Origin: Malaciobacter pacificus
GTDB taxonomy: Bacteria > Campylobacterota > Campylobacteria > Campylobacterales > Arcobacteraceae
Assembly: GCF_004214795.1 (NCBI RefSeq)
Contig: NZ_CP035928.1
Coordinates: 1,426,001 to 1,490,000, forward strand
Length of the DNA: 64,000 nt
Reading direction: 5' to 3'
This document shows positions 18,327 to 26,795 of this stretch, piece by piece. Position numbers and translations under genes: made by a program. Position 1 is the stretch's first letter; every line of letters begins with the position of its first letter. Under the pieces are notes generated by a model that did no database searches, was not told the origin of the DNA, and saw only the letters and a list, made by a program, of their open reading frames with translations.

Positions 18327-20419
18327 TATTTATTCTCATTTATTTTATATTTTTGTTTTAACCCACCAAGAGGTTTTAATTCTAAGTTAATAAAAACAAC
18401 TTCTTGATCAATTGAAGTAGAGTTCTGAGCAGTTGATGGAACAACCTCTCTTTCATATTTTAAATCTAAATTCCAACAATTATCATTTATATTAAAACTA
18501 ACACCCTGCTTATTTCTAACTTTTTCAAGTAAATTGTAGTTTTCATAATAACCAATTTTATAATCTCTTGAGATATTATAATTAACTCCAAAGTTATATG
18601 ATTCTAAGTCCTCTTTATCTGAATTTGGACTTTCTTTAGATTTATAGTAGCCTGCATTTAGGGTTAAGTCTTTATACTTTAAATTAATTTGAGAATCATT
18701 TTCTATAAATTGTTTATCTTCAATATTATAAACTGTTTTGTTTGAAATATCTCCAAAATCATGATTGATTTTAATATAGTTTTCAAGATCTTGGAATTTT
18801 GGATTATTATTTTCATAAAGAATTGATTGAGATATTTTATGATTAATAAATTGTTTTAAACTATCTTTTTTGTATAAAGATTGATTTATAGATAGTTTTA
18901 TGTTTTTATCACCTTGAGTAATAGGAAAACTCTCAAGCTCTGTATTATCATTAGTTATTTTATATAAATCCCCATCTTCTTTTAAGTTTCTAGGGTCTGA
19001 ATAATTTGCATTTAAATTTATTGTATGCAAATAGTCTTCGTATGGTTTAATTAAATCACTTCCTAAAGAAATAGAAGACTCATTTTGAATTAAAGTACCA
19101 TTTTCATAACTACTATTTGTATTACCATAATTATATCTACTTAAAGTTGTTTTATTTTGAAGTGTAATATATAAATAGTCATCTAATAAATAGTGTGTAT
19201 ATGATATTGGTAAACTTAATTCATAGATATTTGCAGTTATTCCACTTTTTCTAGTGTAGTTATAGAATTTTGTATCAACTGAATATTGTAAATTATTTAA
19301 AAGAATTGAGTCATTATATTTATGAAATTGTAATTGTGGTAATTCCTGTAATGTATCATCATTATTATCTTTAGATGTATCTATATAGTACCTTGCATAT
19401 GCTCCACCATAATATTTTGGAGTATTATAAAAATAGTTTATTTTTGATTCTACTTTTTTATCCGTTGAAATTTCATCATCATCATTTTCAAGAGTTCTAT
19501 ACTCAATATCATTCATATAATTTATAGATGCATAAAATCCATCTTGAGTATCTTCATTAGAAAATAATTTAGTTCTTTCATATTCAGCATTCCAACCATA
19601 GTGTTTTTTATTTTCAAGTTCATAATCATTTTTATAACTACTATTCTCAATAAAACCACCCGTTTTCATTTTTAAAATTGAATAAGGTGAATCTACATAT
19701 CTTAAGTATGTATATGCCCCATACCCTCTTTGTGATCTGTATTGAGGAATAAATTCAATATCATAATTATCAGCAGGTGCAAAATAAATTGGTTGAGAGT
19801 AGTATAAACCTTCATTATTTGAATAACCTAAAGTTGGAATTAAAAGTCCTGTTCTTCTAGTAGTATCTGTTGGAAAACCAAAATAAGGACTATACAAGAT
19901 AGGAACACTACCTAGATATAATCTTGGATTATATGCATGTATCCATTTGCTTTTTGTATCATAAGTTGCAGAAGATACTTTTAAACTCCATGCAGGGTTG
20001 ATACAATTACAAGATGAAATTGTAGTATTGTCTAGGTTTATATCATTATTGATTTTATTAGAAGCTTTTGAACTTAACCATAAATTATTATCAGATTGAT
20101 GAATTAAAATTGGTGATTGTTTATATGATTCATCTTTTAGATTTAAATATGCATAATCACTTTGTGTTTGTATATTATTATCTTTAATAATTACTACATT
20201 ATTAAATAATTCAAAACTTTCACTCTGCTTATCATAAATTATTTTATCAGCACTTAAATAGTAAGTTGAAGAATAAACAATAACATTACCTTTTGCTGTT
20301 AAAGTATTATTTTGAGTATTGATATTCTCTGCAATTAATTCAAATTGTTCATTCTTTAATTCTTTACAAAAAGCTAAAGTTGAAGCAAGGGCTAGTGAAA
20401 GTAATATTTTTTTATGCAT
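18326..20419 (-). CDS. lptD: LPS assembly outer-membrane protein LptD
   Basis: LptD is the outer-membrane barrel that inserts lipopolysaccharide into the outer leaflet. The 697-residue protein begins with a signal peptide (MHKKILLSLALASTLAFC) and an LptA/OstA-like beta-jellyroll domain (about 25-130: LTAKGNVIVYSSTYYLSADKI). It then has the long aromatic-rich barrel, starting with the family block PYFGFPTDTTRRTGLLIP. It is encoded upstream of the phosphoribosyltransferase and overlaps the RDD gene by eight bases. Confidence 0.9.
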   Translation of the reverse strand: MHKKILLSLALASTLAFCKELKNEQFELIAENINTQNNTLTAKGNVIVYSSTYYLSADKIIYDKQSESFELFNNVVIIKDNNIQTQSDYAYLNLKDESYKQSPILIHQSDNNLWLSSKASNKINNDINLDNTTISSCNCINPAWSLKVSSATYDTKSKWIHAYNPRLYLGSVPILYSPYFGFPTDTTRRTGLLIPTLGYSNNEGLYYSQPIYFAPADNYDIEFIPQYRSQRGYGAYTYLRYVDSPYSILKMKTGGFIENSSYKNDYELENKKHYGWNAEYERTKLFSNEDTQDGFYASINYMNDIEYRTLENDDDEISTDKKVESKINYFYNTPKYYGGAYARYYIDTSKDNNDDTLQELPQLQFHKYNDSILLNNLQYSVDTKFYNYTRKSGITANIYELSLPISYTHYLLDDYLYITLQNKTTLSRYNYGNTNSSYENGTLIQNESSISLGSDLIKPYEDYLHTINLNANYSDPRNLKEDGDLYKITNDNTELESFPITQGDKNIKLSINQSLYKKDSLKQFINHKISQSILYENNNPKFQDLENYIKINHDFGDISNKTVYNIEDKQFIENDSQINLKYKDLTLNAGYYKSKESPNSDKEDLESYNFGVNYNISRDYKIGYYENYNLLEKVRNKQGVSFNINDNCWNLDLKYEREVVPSTAQNSTSIDQEVVFINLELKPLGGLKQKYKINENK

Positions 20420-20852
20420 TTACAACCAATGTTCTTCCAGTAATATCATGGAATGTTTTTCTACCTTCATTAAAGAATCCTATAGCAAATCCAACATAAA
20501 AGAACATTTCAGAAATAATTCTTCCAACGGCTCTTAAAAAAGATGAAAATATAGATACTCTACCCCAATGATTAGCATCAATAATTCTAATTTTTGCAAC
20601 AAGTTTACCAATAGTTGCTCCATAGTACCAAACAAAGAAAGTATGATAAATTACTTTTAAAGAGATTAAAGGCATCACCAAATCAACTTTTACTAATTGC
20701 ATCATCATATTCATATCATTACTTGCAGCAACAATATTTTCCCAAAAAATAACTAAAATAATAACTGTAACAATTAAATCATCAATCACAAAAGCCATTG
20801 CTCTTGATCTTAAACTTGCTAATTGTAAATCACTACTATTGTTTTCTTGCAT
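20412..20852 (-). CDS. RDD family membrane protein
   Basis: This is a 146-residue inner-membrane protein of the RDD family. It has the motif RAMAFVIDDLIV near residues 16-27 and about three hydrophobic segments (20-40, 55-75, 110-130). The late KTFHDITGRTLVV block is a hallmark of the family. The molecular role is unknown; some RDD proteins have been linked to ion exchange. It lies between purD and lptD with an eight-base overlap with lptD, a conserved neighbourhood in the phylum. Confidence 0.85.
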   Translation of the reverse strand: MQENNSSDLQLASLRSRAMAFVIDDLIVTVIILVIFWENIVAASNDMNMMMQLVKVDLVMPLISLKVIYHTFFVWYYGATIGKLVAKIRIIDANHWGRVSIFSSFLRAVGRIISEMFFYVGFAIGFFNEGRKTFHDITGRTLVVNA

Positions 20853-20864
20853 ATAAAGTCTTTG

Positions 20865-22130
20865 TTATTTTAATGCTTGATAAGCAATATCTGATCTACA
20901 TTTCTTACCAGCAAAATGAACTTGTCCACATAGTTCATAAGCTCTATCTCTAGCCTCTTTTATAGATTTACCAAATCCAACACAAACTAAAACTCTTCCA
21001 CCAGTTGCCATTAGTTTTCCATCCTCAAGTTCAACCCCAGCATATGAGATATGAGAATTGGCTGCAAGTTCTTTATCAACAATTTCATCAACAATAATTT
21101 CAGCAGGTTTTGAAGAAGAGTAAGGATAGTTTTCACTTGCCATTACAACACCAACACCAAATTCATTTTTAATTTTAATGTCTAACTTATCAAGTTGTTT
21201 TGTAGCACCTTTATAGAATAATTCAGAAACAGGAGTTTCTAATAAAGGCATTAAAATTTCACACTCAGGATCTCCAAATCTTACGTTGTATTCTAAGATA
21301 ATAGGCTCACCTTTTACTACCATTACTCCAATAAATAACACACCTTCAAAAGGTGCACCCTCTTTTTTCATACCTTCTAGTGTTGGTTTGATAACTCTAT
21401 CTTCAACTTTTCGGTAAATATCATCATTTACAAGTGGAGTTGGAGCATACGCACCCATACCACCAGTATTTGGTCCTGTATCTCCATCACCTATTCTTTT
21501 ATGATCTTGCGCAGCAGGTAAAACTTTGTAGTTTTCTCCATCACAAATAGCGAAAATTGATAATTCGTATCCATCTAAATACTCTTCAACTACGATTGAA
21601 GTTCCTGCATCACCAAAAGATGAACCACTTAACATATCAGATGCTGCTTGTTTTGCTTCATCTTTACTTTGAGCAATAATTACACCTTTACCTGCACATA
21701 AACCATCCGCTTTAACAACAATTGGTTCACTCATAGTATCAATAAAGTCATGAGCCTCTTTTTCATTTGTAGTTTCTATAAACGCTGCTGTTGGTATGTT
21801 ATATTTTTTAAGTATATTTTTCATATATACTTTAGAACCCTCTAACTGCGCTGCAGCTGCACTTGGTCCAAAAATTGTTAAATCATTTTCTTTAAATATA
21901 TCAACAACACCATCTACTAAAGGAGCTTCTGGTCCTACAATTGTTAAATCAATAGAATTATCTTTTGCCCAAACTGCTAACTCATTATAATCTTTAATAT
22001 TTATATTAGTTCCAAGTTTATTAGTTGCACCATTTCCTGGCATGAAAAATAAGTTATGAGCATTTTCTTTATATATTGCTAATCCAATAGAGTATTCTCT
22101 ACCCCCACTTCCTAGTATCAATATGTTCAC
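20865..22130 (-). CDS. purD: Phosphoribosylamine-glycine ligase
   Basis: PurD joins glycine to phosphoribosylamine with ATP, the second step of purine synthesis. The 421-residue protein starts [13 protein letters not shown] and has the ATP-grasp domain with [34 protein letters not shown] and [11 protein letters not shown]. Translation starts at GTG (22128-22130) with AGGAATT upstream. A structured RNA, probably 6S RNA, sits just upstream on the same strand. Confidence 0.95.
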   Translation of the reverse strand: MNILILGSGGREYSIGLAIYKENAHNLFFMPGNGATNKLGTNINIKDYNELAVWAKDNSIDLTIVGPEAPLVDGVVDIFKENDLTIFGPSAAAAQLEGSKVYMKNILKKYNIPTAAFIETTNEKEAHDFIDTMSEPIVVKADGLCAGKGVIIAQSKDEAKQAASDMLSGSSFGDAGTSIVVEEYLDGYELSIFAICDGENYKVLPAAQDHKRIGDGDTGPNTGGMGAYAPTPLVNDDIYRKVEDRVIKPTLEGMKKEGAPFEGVLFIGVMVVKGEPIILEYNVRFGDPECEILMPLLETPVSELFYKGATKQLDKLDIKIKNEFGVGVVMASENYPYSSSKPAEIIVDEIVDKELAANSHISYAGVELEDGKLMATGGRVLVCVGFGKSIKEARDRAYELCGQVHFAGKKCRSDIAYQALK

Positions 22131-22172
22131 GATAATTCCTTATATAAGTTTTATTAGTATAATAATTAATTT

Positions 22173-22344
22173 AATCCAAGTGGCCGTTAACCATCAAAAC
22201 GGCCCACATAAGCCACCAATAGCAGGCACGTGCAAATATTAGGAGCGAAAACATAATGAATCGCTGCACACCATTTGACGACAATTACCCACAAAAATTA
22301 ATTATTCGGACCCACAACAATGGAAATCCCGAACCACTTAGATT
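22173..22344 (-). ncRNA. ssrS: Structured RNA upstream of purD, probable 6S RNA
   Basis: This block is clearly richer in G+C than its surroundings and has no ORF. Its two ends form an 11-bp closing helix on the minus strand (AATCTAAGTGG with CCACTTGGATT, one U-G pair; on the plus strand the same position would be a C-A mismatch). Just inside are two hairpins: TTCGG/CCGAA on the 5' side (22305-22333) and GGCCGTT/AACGGCC on the 3' side (22182-22204). The roughly 172-nt length and the rod-like shape with hairpins near a central bulge fit 6S RNA, which sequesters sigma-70 RNA polymerase. I recall 6S lying next to purD in Campylobacterota, but could not check. A TAAAAT box ends seven bases before the predicted 5' end. 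Confidence 0.6.
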
Positions 22345-22350
22345 GTTTAT

Positions 22351-22356
22351 ATTTTA
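22351..22356 (-). promoter_or_regulatory. -10 box of the structured RNA
   Basis: TAAAAT on the minus strand, six to seven bases before the first base of the closing helix of the RNA at 22173-22344. Position and strand support transcription of the RNA on the minus strand. No -35 is evident, as is common in this phylum. Confidence 0.5.
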
Positions 22357-22385
22357 TCTAATTATGATTAAATTTGAGTTTAAAA

Positions 22386-23012
22386 CTATAAAGACTTAGC
22401 TAGTTTAATGCACTCTTGCATTGAAGTTTGAGGACTAATTAAATAATCAATATCTTTTGGCAAGTATTCAGCTGTTGTTTTCCCAATAGTTATAGCTTTG
22501 TAACTTTTATCCCATGTGTATTGATTAAAAAAGCATTCTATACTAGAGGGAGAAGTAAATATAAATATGGAATTTTTTTCTAAATTTGTTTTAGAACTAT
22601 TACATACTGTTTTATAGGCTATAGCTTTATCTAAATTAATTGAATTATTTTTTAAAATCTCAACTAAATTTGAAACAGTTTTTTCAGCTTTTACATATAA
22701 AACTTTTTTATTTTGCAAATAGGGAATTAATTCATTTGCAAATTCATTACCATGACCATTTGTACCAGTAAAAGCTAAATTACCACCTAATTGTTTTACG
22801 ACTTGTGCTGTTTTAGGAGCAATAACATAAGAAGGAATATCTTGCCAATTTATATTAAAATGATTTAAAGAATAAATAGCATTTTTTGAAGTAAATACTA
22901 ATGCATCATAATCTTCTATATTAATATTAGGCTTAATATATTGGATATTAAAAACCTCTAAATTTTCAACATCTTTAAATTTTTGACTTGATAGAAGGTA
23001 TATCTTATGCAT
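22386..23012 (-). CDS. hemD: Uroporphyrinogen-III synthase
   Basis: HemD closes and inverts ring D of hydroxymethylbilane to give uroporphyrinogen III, the branch point of heme, siroheme and B12. The family is very divergent. Support comes from the 208-residue length, the block DALVFTSKNAIYSLNHF (about 34-50), VIAPKTAQVVKQLG, a mid KKVLYVKAEKT segment and FIFTSPSSIECFF plus AITIGKTTAEYL near the C-terminus. It overlaps the SulP gene by eight bases. Confidence 0.85.
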   Translation of the reverse strand: MHKIYLLSSQKFKDVENLEVFNIQYIKPNINIEDYDALVFTSKNAIYSLNHFNINWQDIPSYVIAPKTAQVVKQLGGNLAFTGTNGHGNEFANELIPYLQNKKVLYVKAEKTVSNLVEILKNNSINLDKAIAYKTVCNSSKTNLEKNSIFIFTSPSSIECFFNQYTWDKSYKAITIGKTTAEYLPKDIDYLISPQTSMQECIKLAKSL

Positions 23013-24582
23013 AGTCTAATTCTCTTTTTTGTATATAATTTGTTGCATCATCAATTGTATGAAATATTTTAGTTTTTTTAAATAATCCATTTGAATCGAT
23101 ATCTAAAATAGCTCTTTTATGTCTGTATTTTAAAATAAGTATAACACTTAAGTCTTTTTCTTTTAATTTTTCAATAATATTTTCTATTGTAAATATAGCA
23201 GATAAATCTAACGACTGAGCATTTTTACAATCTATTATAATAGTTTTTGCGTTATTTATTTTATCAATTTTATCATCTAAAACTGAAGCTGTACCAAAGA
23301 ATAGCTCTCCAGTAATTTTTATAATTTGTGTATCTTTATTTTCTAAATCAATATCAAAAGAGGTTTTTGACCTAACTGTTTTAATTTGAGTTCCTTTTGA
23401 AACTTTATATACTGCTAAAATTGAAGCAATTGTTATACCAACACCAACAGCCATAATTAAATCAACAAAAATAGTTAGTAAAAATACAGTTACCATAACT
23501 AAAAGGTCTCTTTTATTTACTTTATTTACTATCTTAATAAATTTATAATCTAAAATATCAAAGCCTACTTTTATTAAGATTCCAGCTAGTACTGCAAGTG
23601 GAATTTCTGAGGCAAGAGGAGCTAAAAATAAAACAATAATTAATAGTGTAATTGAGTGAACCATTCCTGAAAGTTTTGTAGTACCACCACTATTTATATT
23701 TATTACAGTTCTCATTGTAGCCCCTGCTCCTGGAATTGCACCAAAGAATGAACAAACTGCATTTCCAATACCTTGACCTATTAATTCTTGATTTGGTTTA
23801 TGCTTAGTTTTTGTCATATTATCAGCAACTATAGATGTTAAAAGTGAATCAATAGAACCTAAAAGAGCTAGTGTTATTGCTAAAGTTATGATCTGGCTTA
23901 AATTAATAAAATCAATAGACAATGGCAAAATAAATTCAGGTAATCCCATAGGAATTTCACCAATTTTTGAAATATCATAATTCATATAATATGAAAAATA
24001 TGTAACAAATATTAAAGCAATTAATGCTGATGGTACAACTTTTGAGACTTTTTTAGGAGTTAAAAACATAATTGCTAAAGTAATTGATGCTACAACTAAT
24101 GCTTCATAATTTATCTGTTTTATTGTTTCTAAAAAATTAATTAGAGTTAAAACTATTGAAGGTTGGGACTCTACACCTAAAAATGGGTTTATTTGTAAGA
24201 TTATAATAATAACTCCAACTCCACTCATAAAACCTGAAATTACTGGATATGGAATATATTGTATCCATTTCCCTATTTTTACCAAAGCAAATGATATTTG
24301 AATTAAACCTGATAAAAATATAACAGTCATTACAGTAGAAAAGTCATTTGGGAATGCTGCAACTGCAGTTGCAGTTATAACCGTCATAGGACCAGTTGGT
24401 CCGGAAATTTGAGTAGAAGTTCCACCAAATAGTGCAGCAAAAAAACCTAAAATAATAGCACCATATAAACCTGCAATAGCTCCAGCTCCACTTGCAACAC
24501 CAAAAGCAAGTGCTAAAGGTAGTGCAACAACAGCAGCTGTAATTCCAGCGAAAATATCATTTTTTATACTTGCACTACTCAA
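23005..24582 (-). CDS. SulP family anion transporter with STAS domain
   Basis: This inner-membrane transporter belongs to SulP, whose bacterial members carry sulfate, bicarbonate or C4-dicarboxylates with sodium or protons. The 525-residue protein has 10-14 hydrophobic segments and the family blocks PLALAFGVASGAGAIAGLYGAI and GTSTQISGPTGPMT near the N-terminus. A C-terminal STAS domain (about 420-515) includes IIDCKNAQSLDLSAI. The substrate cannot be assigned. Translation begins at TTG (24580-24582) with a good AGGAGG five bases upstream. Confidence 0.88.
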   Translation of the reverse strand: MSSASIKNDIFAGITAAVVALPLALAFGVASGAGAIAGLYGAIILGFFAALFGGTSTQISGPTGPMTVITATAVAAFPNDFSTVMTVIFLSGLIQISFALVKIGKWIQYIPYPVISGFMSGVGVIIIILQINPFLGVESQPSIVLTLINFLETIKQINYEALVVASITLAIMFLTPKKVSKVVPSALIALIFVTYFSYYMNYDISKIGEIPMGLPEFILPLSIDFINLSQIITLAITLALLGSIDSLLTSIVADNMTKTKHKPNQELIGQGIGNAVCSFFGAIPGAGATMRTVININSGGTTKLSGMVHSITLLIIVLFLAPLASEIPLAVLAGILIKVGFDILDYKFIKIVNKVNKRDLLVMVTVFLLTIFVDLIMAVGVGITIASILAVYKVSKGTQIKTVRSKTSFDIDLENKDTQIIKITGELFFGTASVLDDKIDKINNAKTIIIDCKNAQSLDLSAIFTIENIIEKLKEKDLSVILILKYRHKRAILDIDSNGLFKKTKIFHTIDDATNYIQKRELDYA

Positions 24583-24602
24583 GTGTGCCTCCTAAGAAAG
24601 TT

Positions 24603-26033
24603 TTAATTTAGTAAGTCTATATATTCCTCTTCATCTACAACATTATCTTTTCTTCCCCTTGCAATAATGTGAATTGGAGTTCCTTCAAAGTTAAATTTAC
24701 TTCTAAAGAAATTAATTAAGTATCTTTTATATGAAAAGTGTAAAAGACTAGGTTTGTTCATAATTAAAGCAATTTTTGGAGGTCTATTACTAAATTGTGT
24801 AGCGTAATAGATTCTTAAGTATGCTCCATTTGGACTTGGAAGAGCATGTCTAATTACAGCTTCTTCAACTGTTTTATTTAATTGAGAAGTTGGTATTCTC
24901 TGTGAGTAGTTTTCAAAAATTTCTATTAGTTTATTTTTAAGTCTTTCAATACTTCTTCCTGTTTTTGCAGAAACAGCAATTATAGGAGCATAATATAAGA
25001 ATTTAAATCTTCCTCTAACAGCTTTTTCCATTTTTTCAAATGTTTCCATGTTCTCATCCCATTTATTTAAAACAATAATTGTTCCAAGTCCATATTGATC
25101 AACTAATCCAGCAATTTTTTCATCTTGGTCAGATAACTCTTTTGAAGCATCAAGTACTACTAAAGCTAAATTTGCTTTTTCTAGCATCTCTTTAGTTCTC
25201 ATTAAAGCATATTTTTCAATACCTTCAATTTTACCTTTTCTTCTTAAGCCCGCTGTGTCAACAAAAGTAATATTTTTATCAGCATATTCAAATGATTCAT
25301 CAACCGGGTCAATAGTAGTTCCAGCAATTGGAGAAACTACTGAACGCTCTTGCCCTACAATAGCATTTAATATTGAAGATTTTCCAACATTTACTTTTCC
25401 GATAATTGCAACTTTGATGTTTGTATCATCTACAAAATCTTCTTTTACTTCATCTTCATCATCTAAAATATCAAGATCTTCATTATCAAGGACTTCTGAG
25501 TTTTCTAAGTTTTCAATCTCTATATTAGGTGGAAGATGTTCATAAATCCAGTCAAATAGAGTTTTAGTTCCTCTATTGTGGGAAACAGAAATACCAAATA
25601 GGTTTTCATCCCCTACACCAAACTCAAAAAATTCCCAAAGTCTCTCTTTCTCTTTATCATTATCGATTTTATTTACAACTAATGCTAACTCTTTTCCTAA
25701 TCTTTGAAGCTCATAAAATAGTTCTTTATCTTTTTCATCTGGCATTTTTTTACCATCAACCATAAAAAGTATTATATCAGCCTCTTTTGCTGTTTCAATA
25801 GCTTTTCTTTTTACATGAGAAAATATTTCATCATTAGTTTCATCAATTCCACCTGTATCTAACATAAGTGCAGGTCTATCAATAATTTGAACTTCATGTT
25901 TTTTTATATCTCTCGTAGTTCCAGCCAAATCTGAAACAATAGCAATTCTCTTTTGCGCAATTCTATTAAATAGTGATGATTTACCAACATTTGGTTGACC
26001 AACAAGTGCAATTTTTTTAAGTGAGTTATTCAT
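24603..26033 (-). CDS. der: Ribosome assembly GTPase Der (EngA)
   Basis: Der has two tandem GTPase domains and a KH-like domain and is needed for 50S subunit assembly. Both G domains are complete: GQPNVGKSSLFN, DTGG and NKID in the first (from residue 12), and GKVNVGKSSILN, DTAGLR and NKWDE in the second (from about 212). An acidic linker (residues about 180-205) separates them. The C-terminal domain has the RPPKIALIMNKP block. The length of 476 is normal. The stop of this gene is 20 bases before the SulP start. Confidence 0.96.
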   Translation of the reverse strand: MNNSLKKIALVGQPNVGKSSLFNRIAQKRIAIVSDLAGTTRDIKKHEVQIIDRPALMLDTGGIDETNDEIFSHVKRKAIETAKEADIILFMVDGKKMPDEKDKELFYELQRLGKELALVVNKIDNDKEKERLWEFFEFGVGDENLFGISVSHNRGTKTLFDWIYEHLPPNIEIENLENSEVLDNEDLDILDDEDEVKEDFVDDTNIKVAIIGKVNVGKSSILNAIVGQERSVVSPIAGTTIDPVDESFEYADKNITFVDTAGLRRKGKIEGIEKYALMRTKEMLEKANLALVVLDASKELSDQDEKIAGLVDQYGLGTIIVLNKWDENMETFEKMEKAVRGRFKFLYYAPIIAVSAKTGRSIERLKNKLIEIFENYSQRIPTSQLNKTVEEAVIRHALPSPNGAYLRIYYATQFSNRPPKIALIMNKPSLLHFSYKRYLINFFRSKFNFEGTPIHIIARGRKDNVVDEEEYIDLLN

Positions 26034-26124
26034 TTGTGTTTAAAATCCTATAAAGTAAGTATAAATTAAAAAAGGTATTAGCCATATTATAGCTAATACC
26101 TTTTTAAGAAGCAAAAATTATGAA

Positions 26125-26667
26125 TTAGTATAATCCAAATTTACCTTCTATAGAGCTTTTATATAAAACTCTCATATTATCATCTTTATCATAGAAAACT
26201 TTAAATACTGCATCTGAAGCTTTTAATTCTTCTAATGCTTCTTCAATATCAATTGGTTTATAAGAGCTTAATCTTACAGGAGTAATCTCTTCCTCAAATT
26301 TTTCTAATTCTAAAGCTATTTGATCTTCAACTTCAGCTGCAACAACTTCAGTAAGTTTTGTAGCTTTGTGTCCTGAAATTTTATCATGGTGTCTTCTTAA
26401 AACTTTACAAACTCTATCAACTGCAATATCAATCGCTGAATATAAATCTTTATCTTTTTGTTTTACTACAATTGTATCTAAATGAGCAACATTTAATGTG
26501 AACTCAAAAGAGAATGCTTTTTTCCCATGTTTTTCATCTTGAGAAATAATTGAGTTTACAGAAATAATATCTAGATTATATTTTTTAAAAGCCTCAATTG
26601 AACTGTTAATATACTCTTTAATTGCATCTGTTAAATCTATATGTCTTCCTACAATACTTGTATTCAT
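26125..26667 (-). CDS. hpf: Ribosome hibernation promoting factor, long form
   Basis: Long HPF binds the 30S decoding centre and dimerises 70S ribosomes into 100S particles in slow growth. The N-terminal domain (about 1-100) begins MNTSIVGRHIDLTDAIKEYI, and the C-terminal dimerisation domain ends VLYKSSIEGKFGLY, as in other long HPFs. I use the ATG at 26665-26667 (180 residues): AAGGAG lies six bases upstream, while the frame upstream would begin at TTG inside that spacer. Followed by a roughly 90-bp gap before der. Confidence 0.9.
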   Translation of the reverse strand: MNTSIVGRHIDLTDAIKEYINSSIEAFKKYNLDIISVNSIISQDEKHGKKAFSFEFTLNVAHLDTIVVKQKDKDLYSAIDIAVDRVCKVLRRHHDKISGHKATKLTEVVAAEVEDQIALELEKFEEEITPVRLSSYKPIDIEEALEELKASDAVFKVFYDKDDNMRVLYKSSIEGKFGLY

Positions 26668-26795
26668 GACCAACTCCTTCTATATATATTTAAAATATTG
26701 TATCACATCTAATATTAAATTAATTATTAAGTGTGTAAAAATAACCCATATAAAAACTAGTAAATAACCAAAAGTTTTAAAATTATAGTTATATT

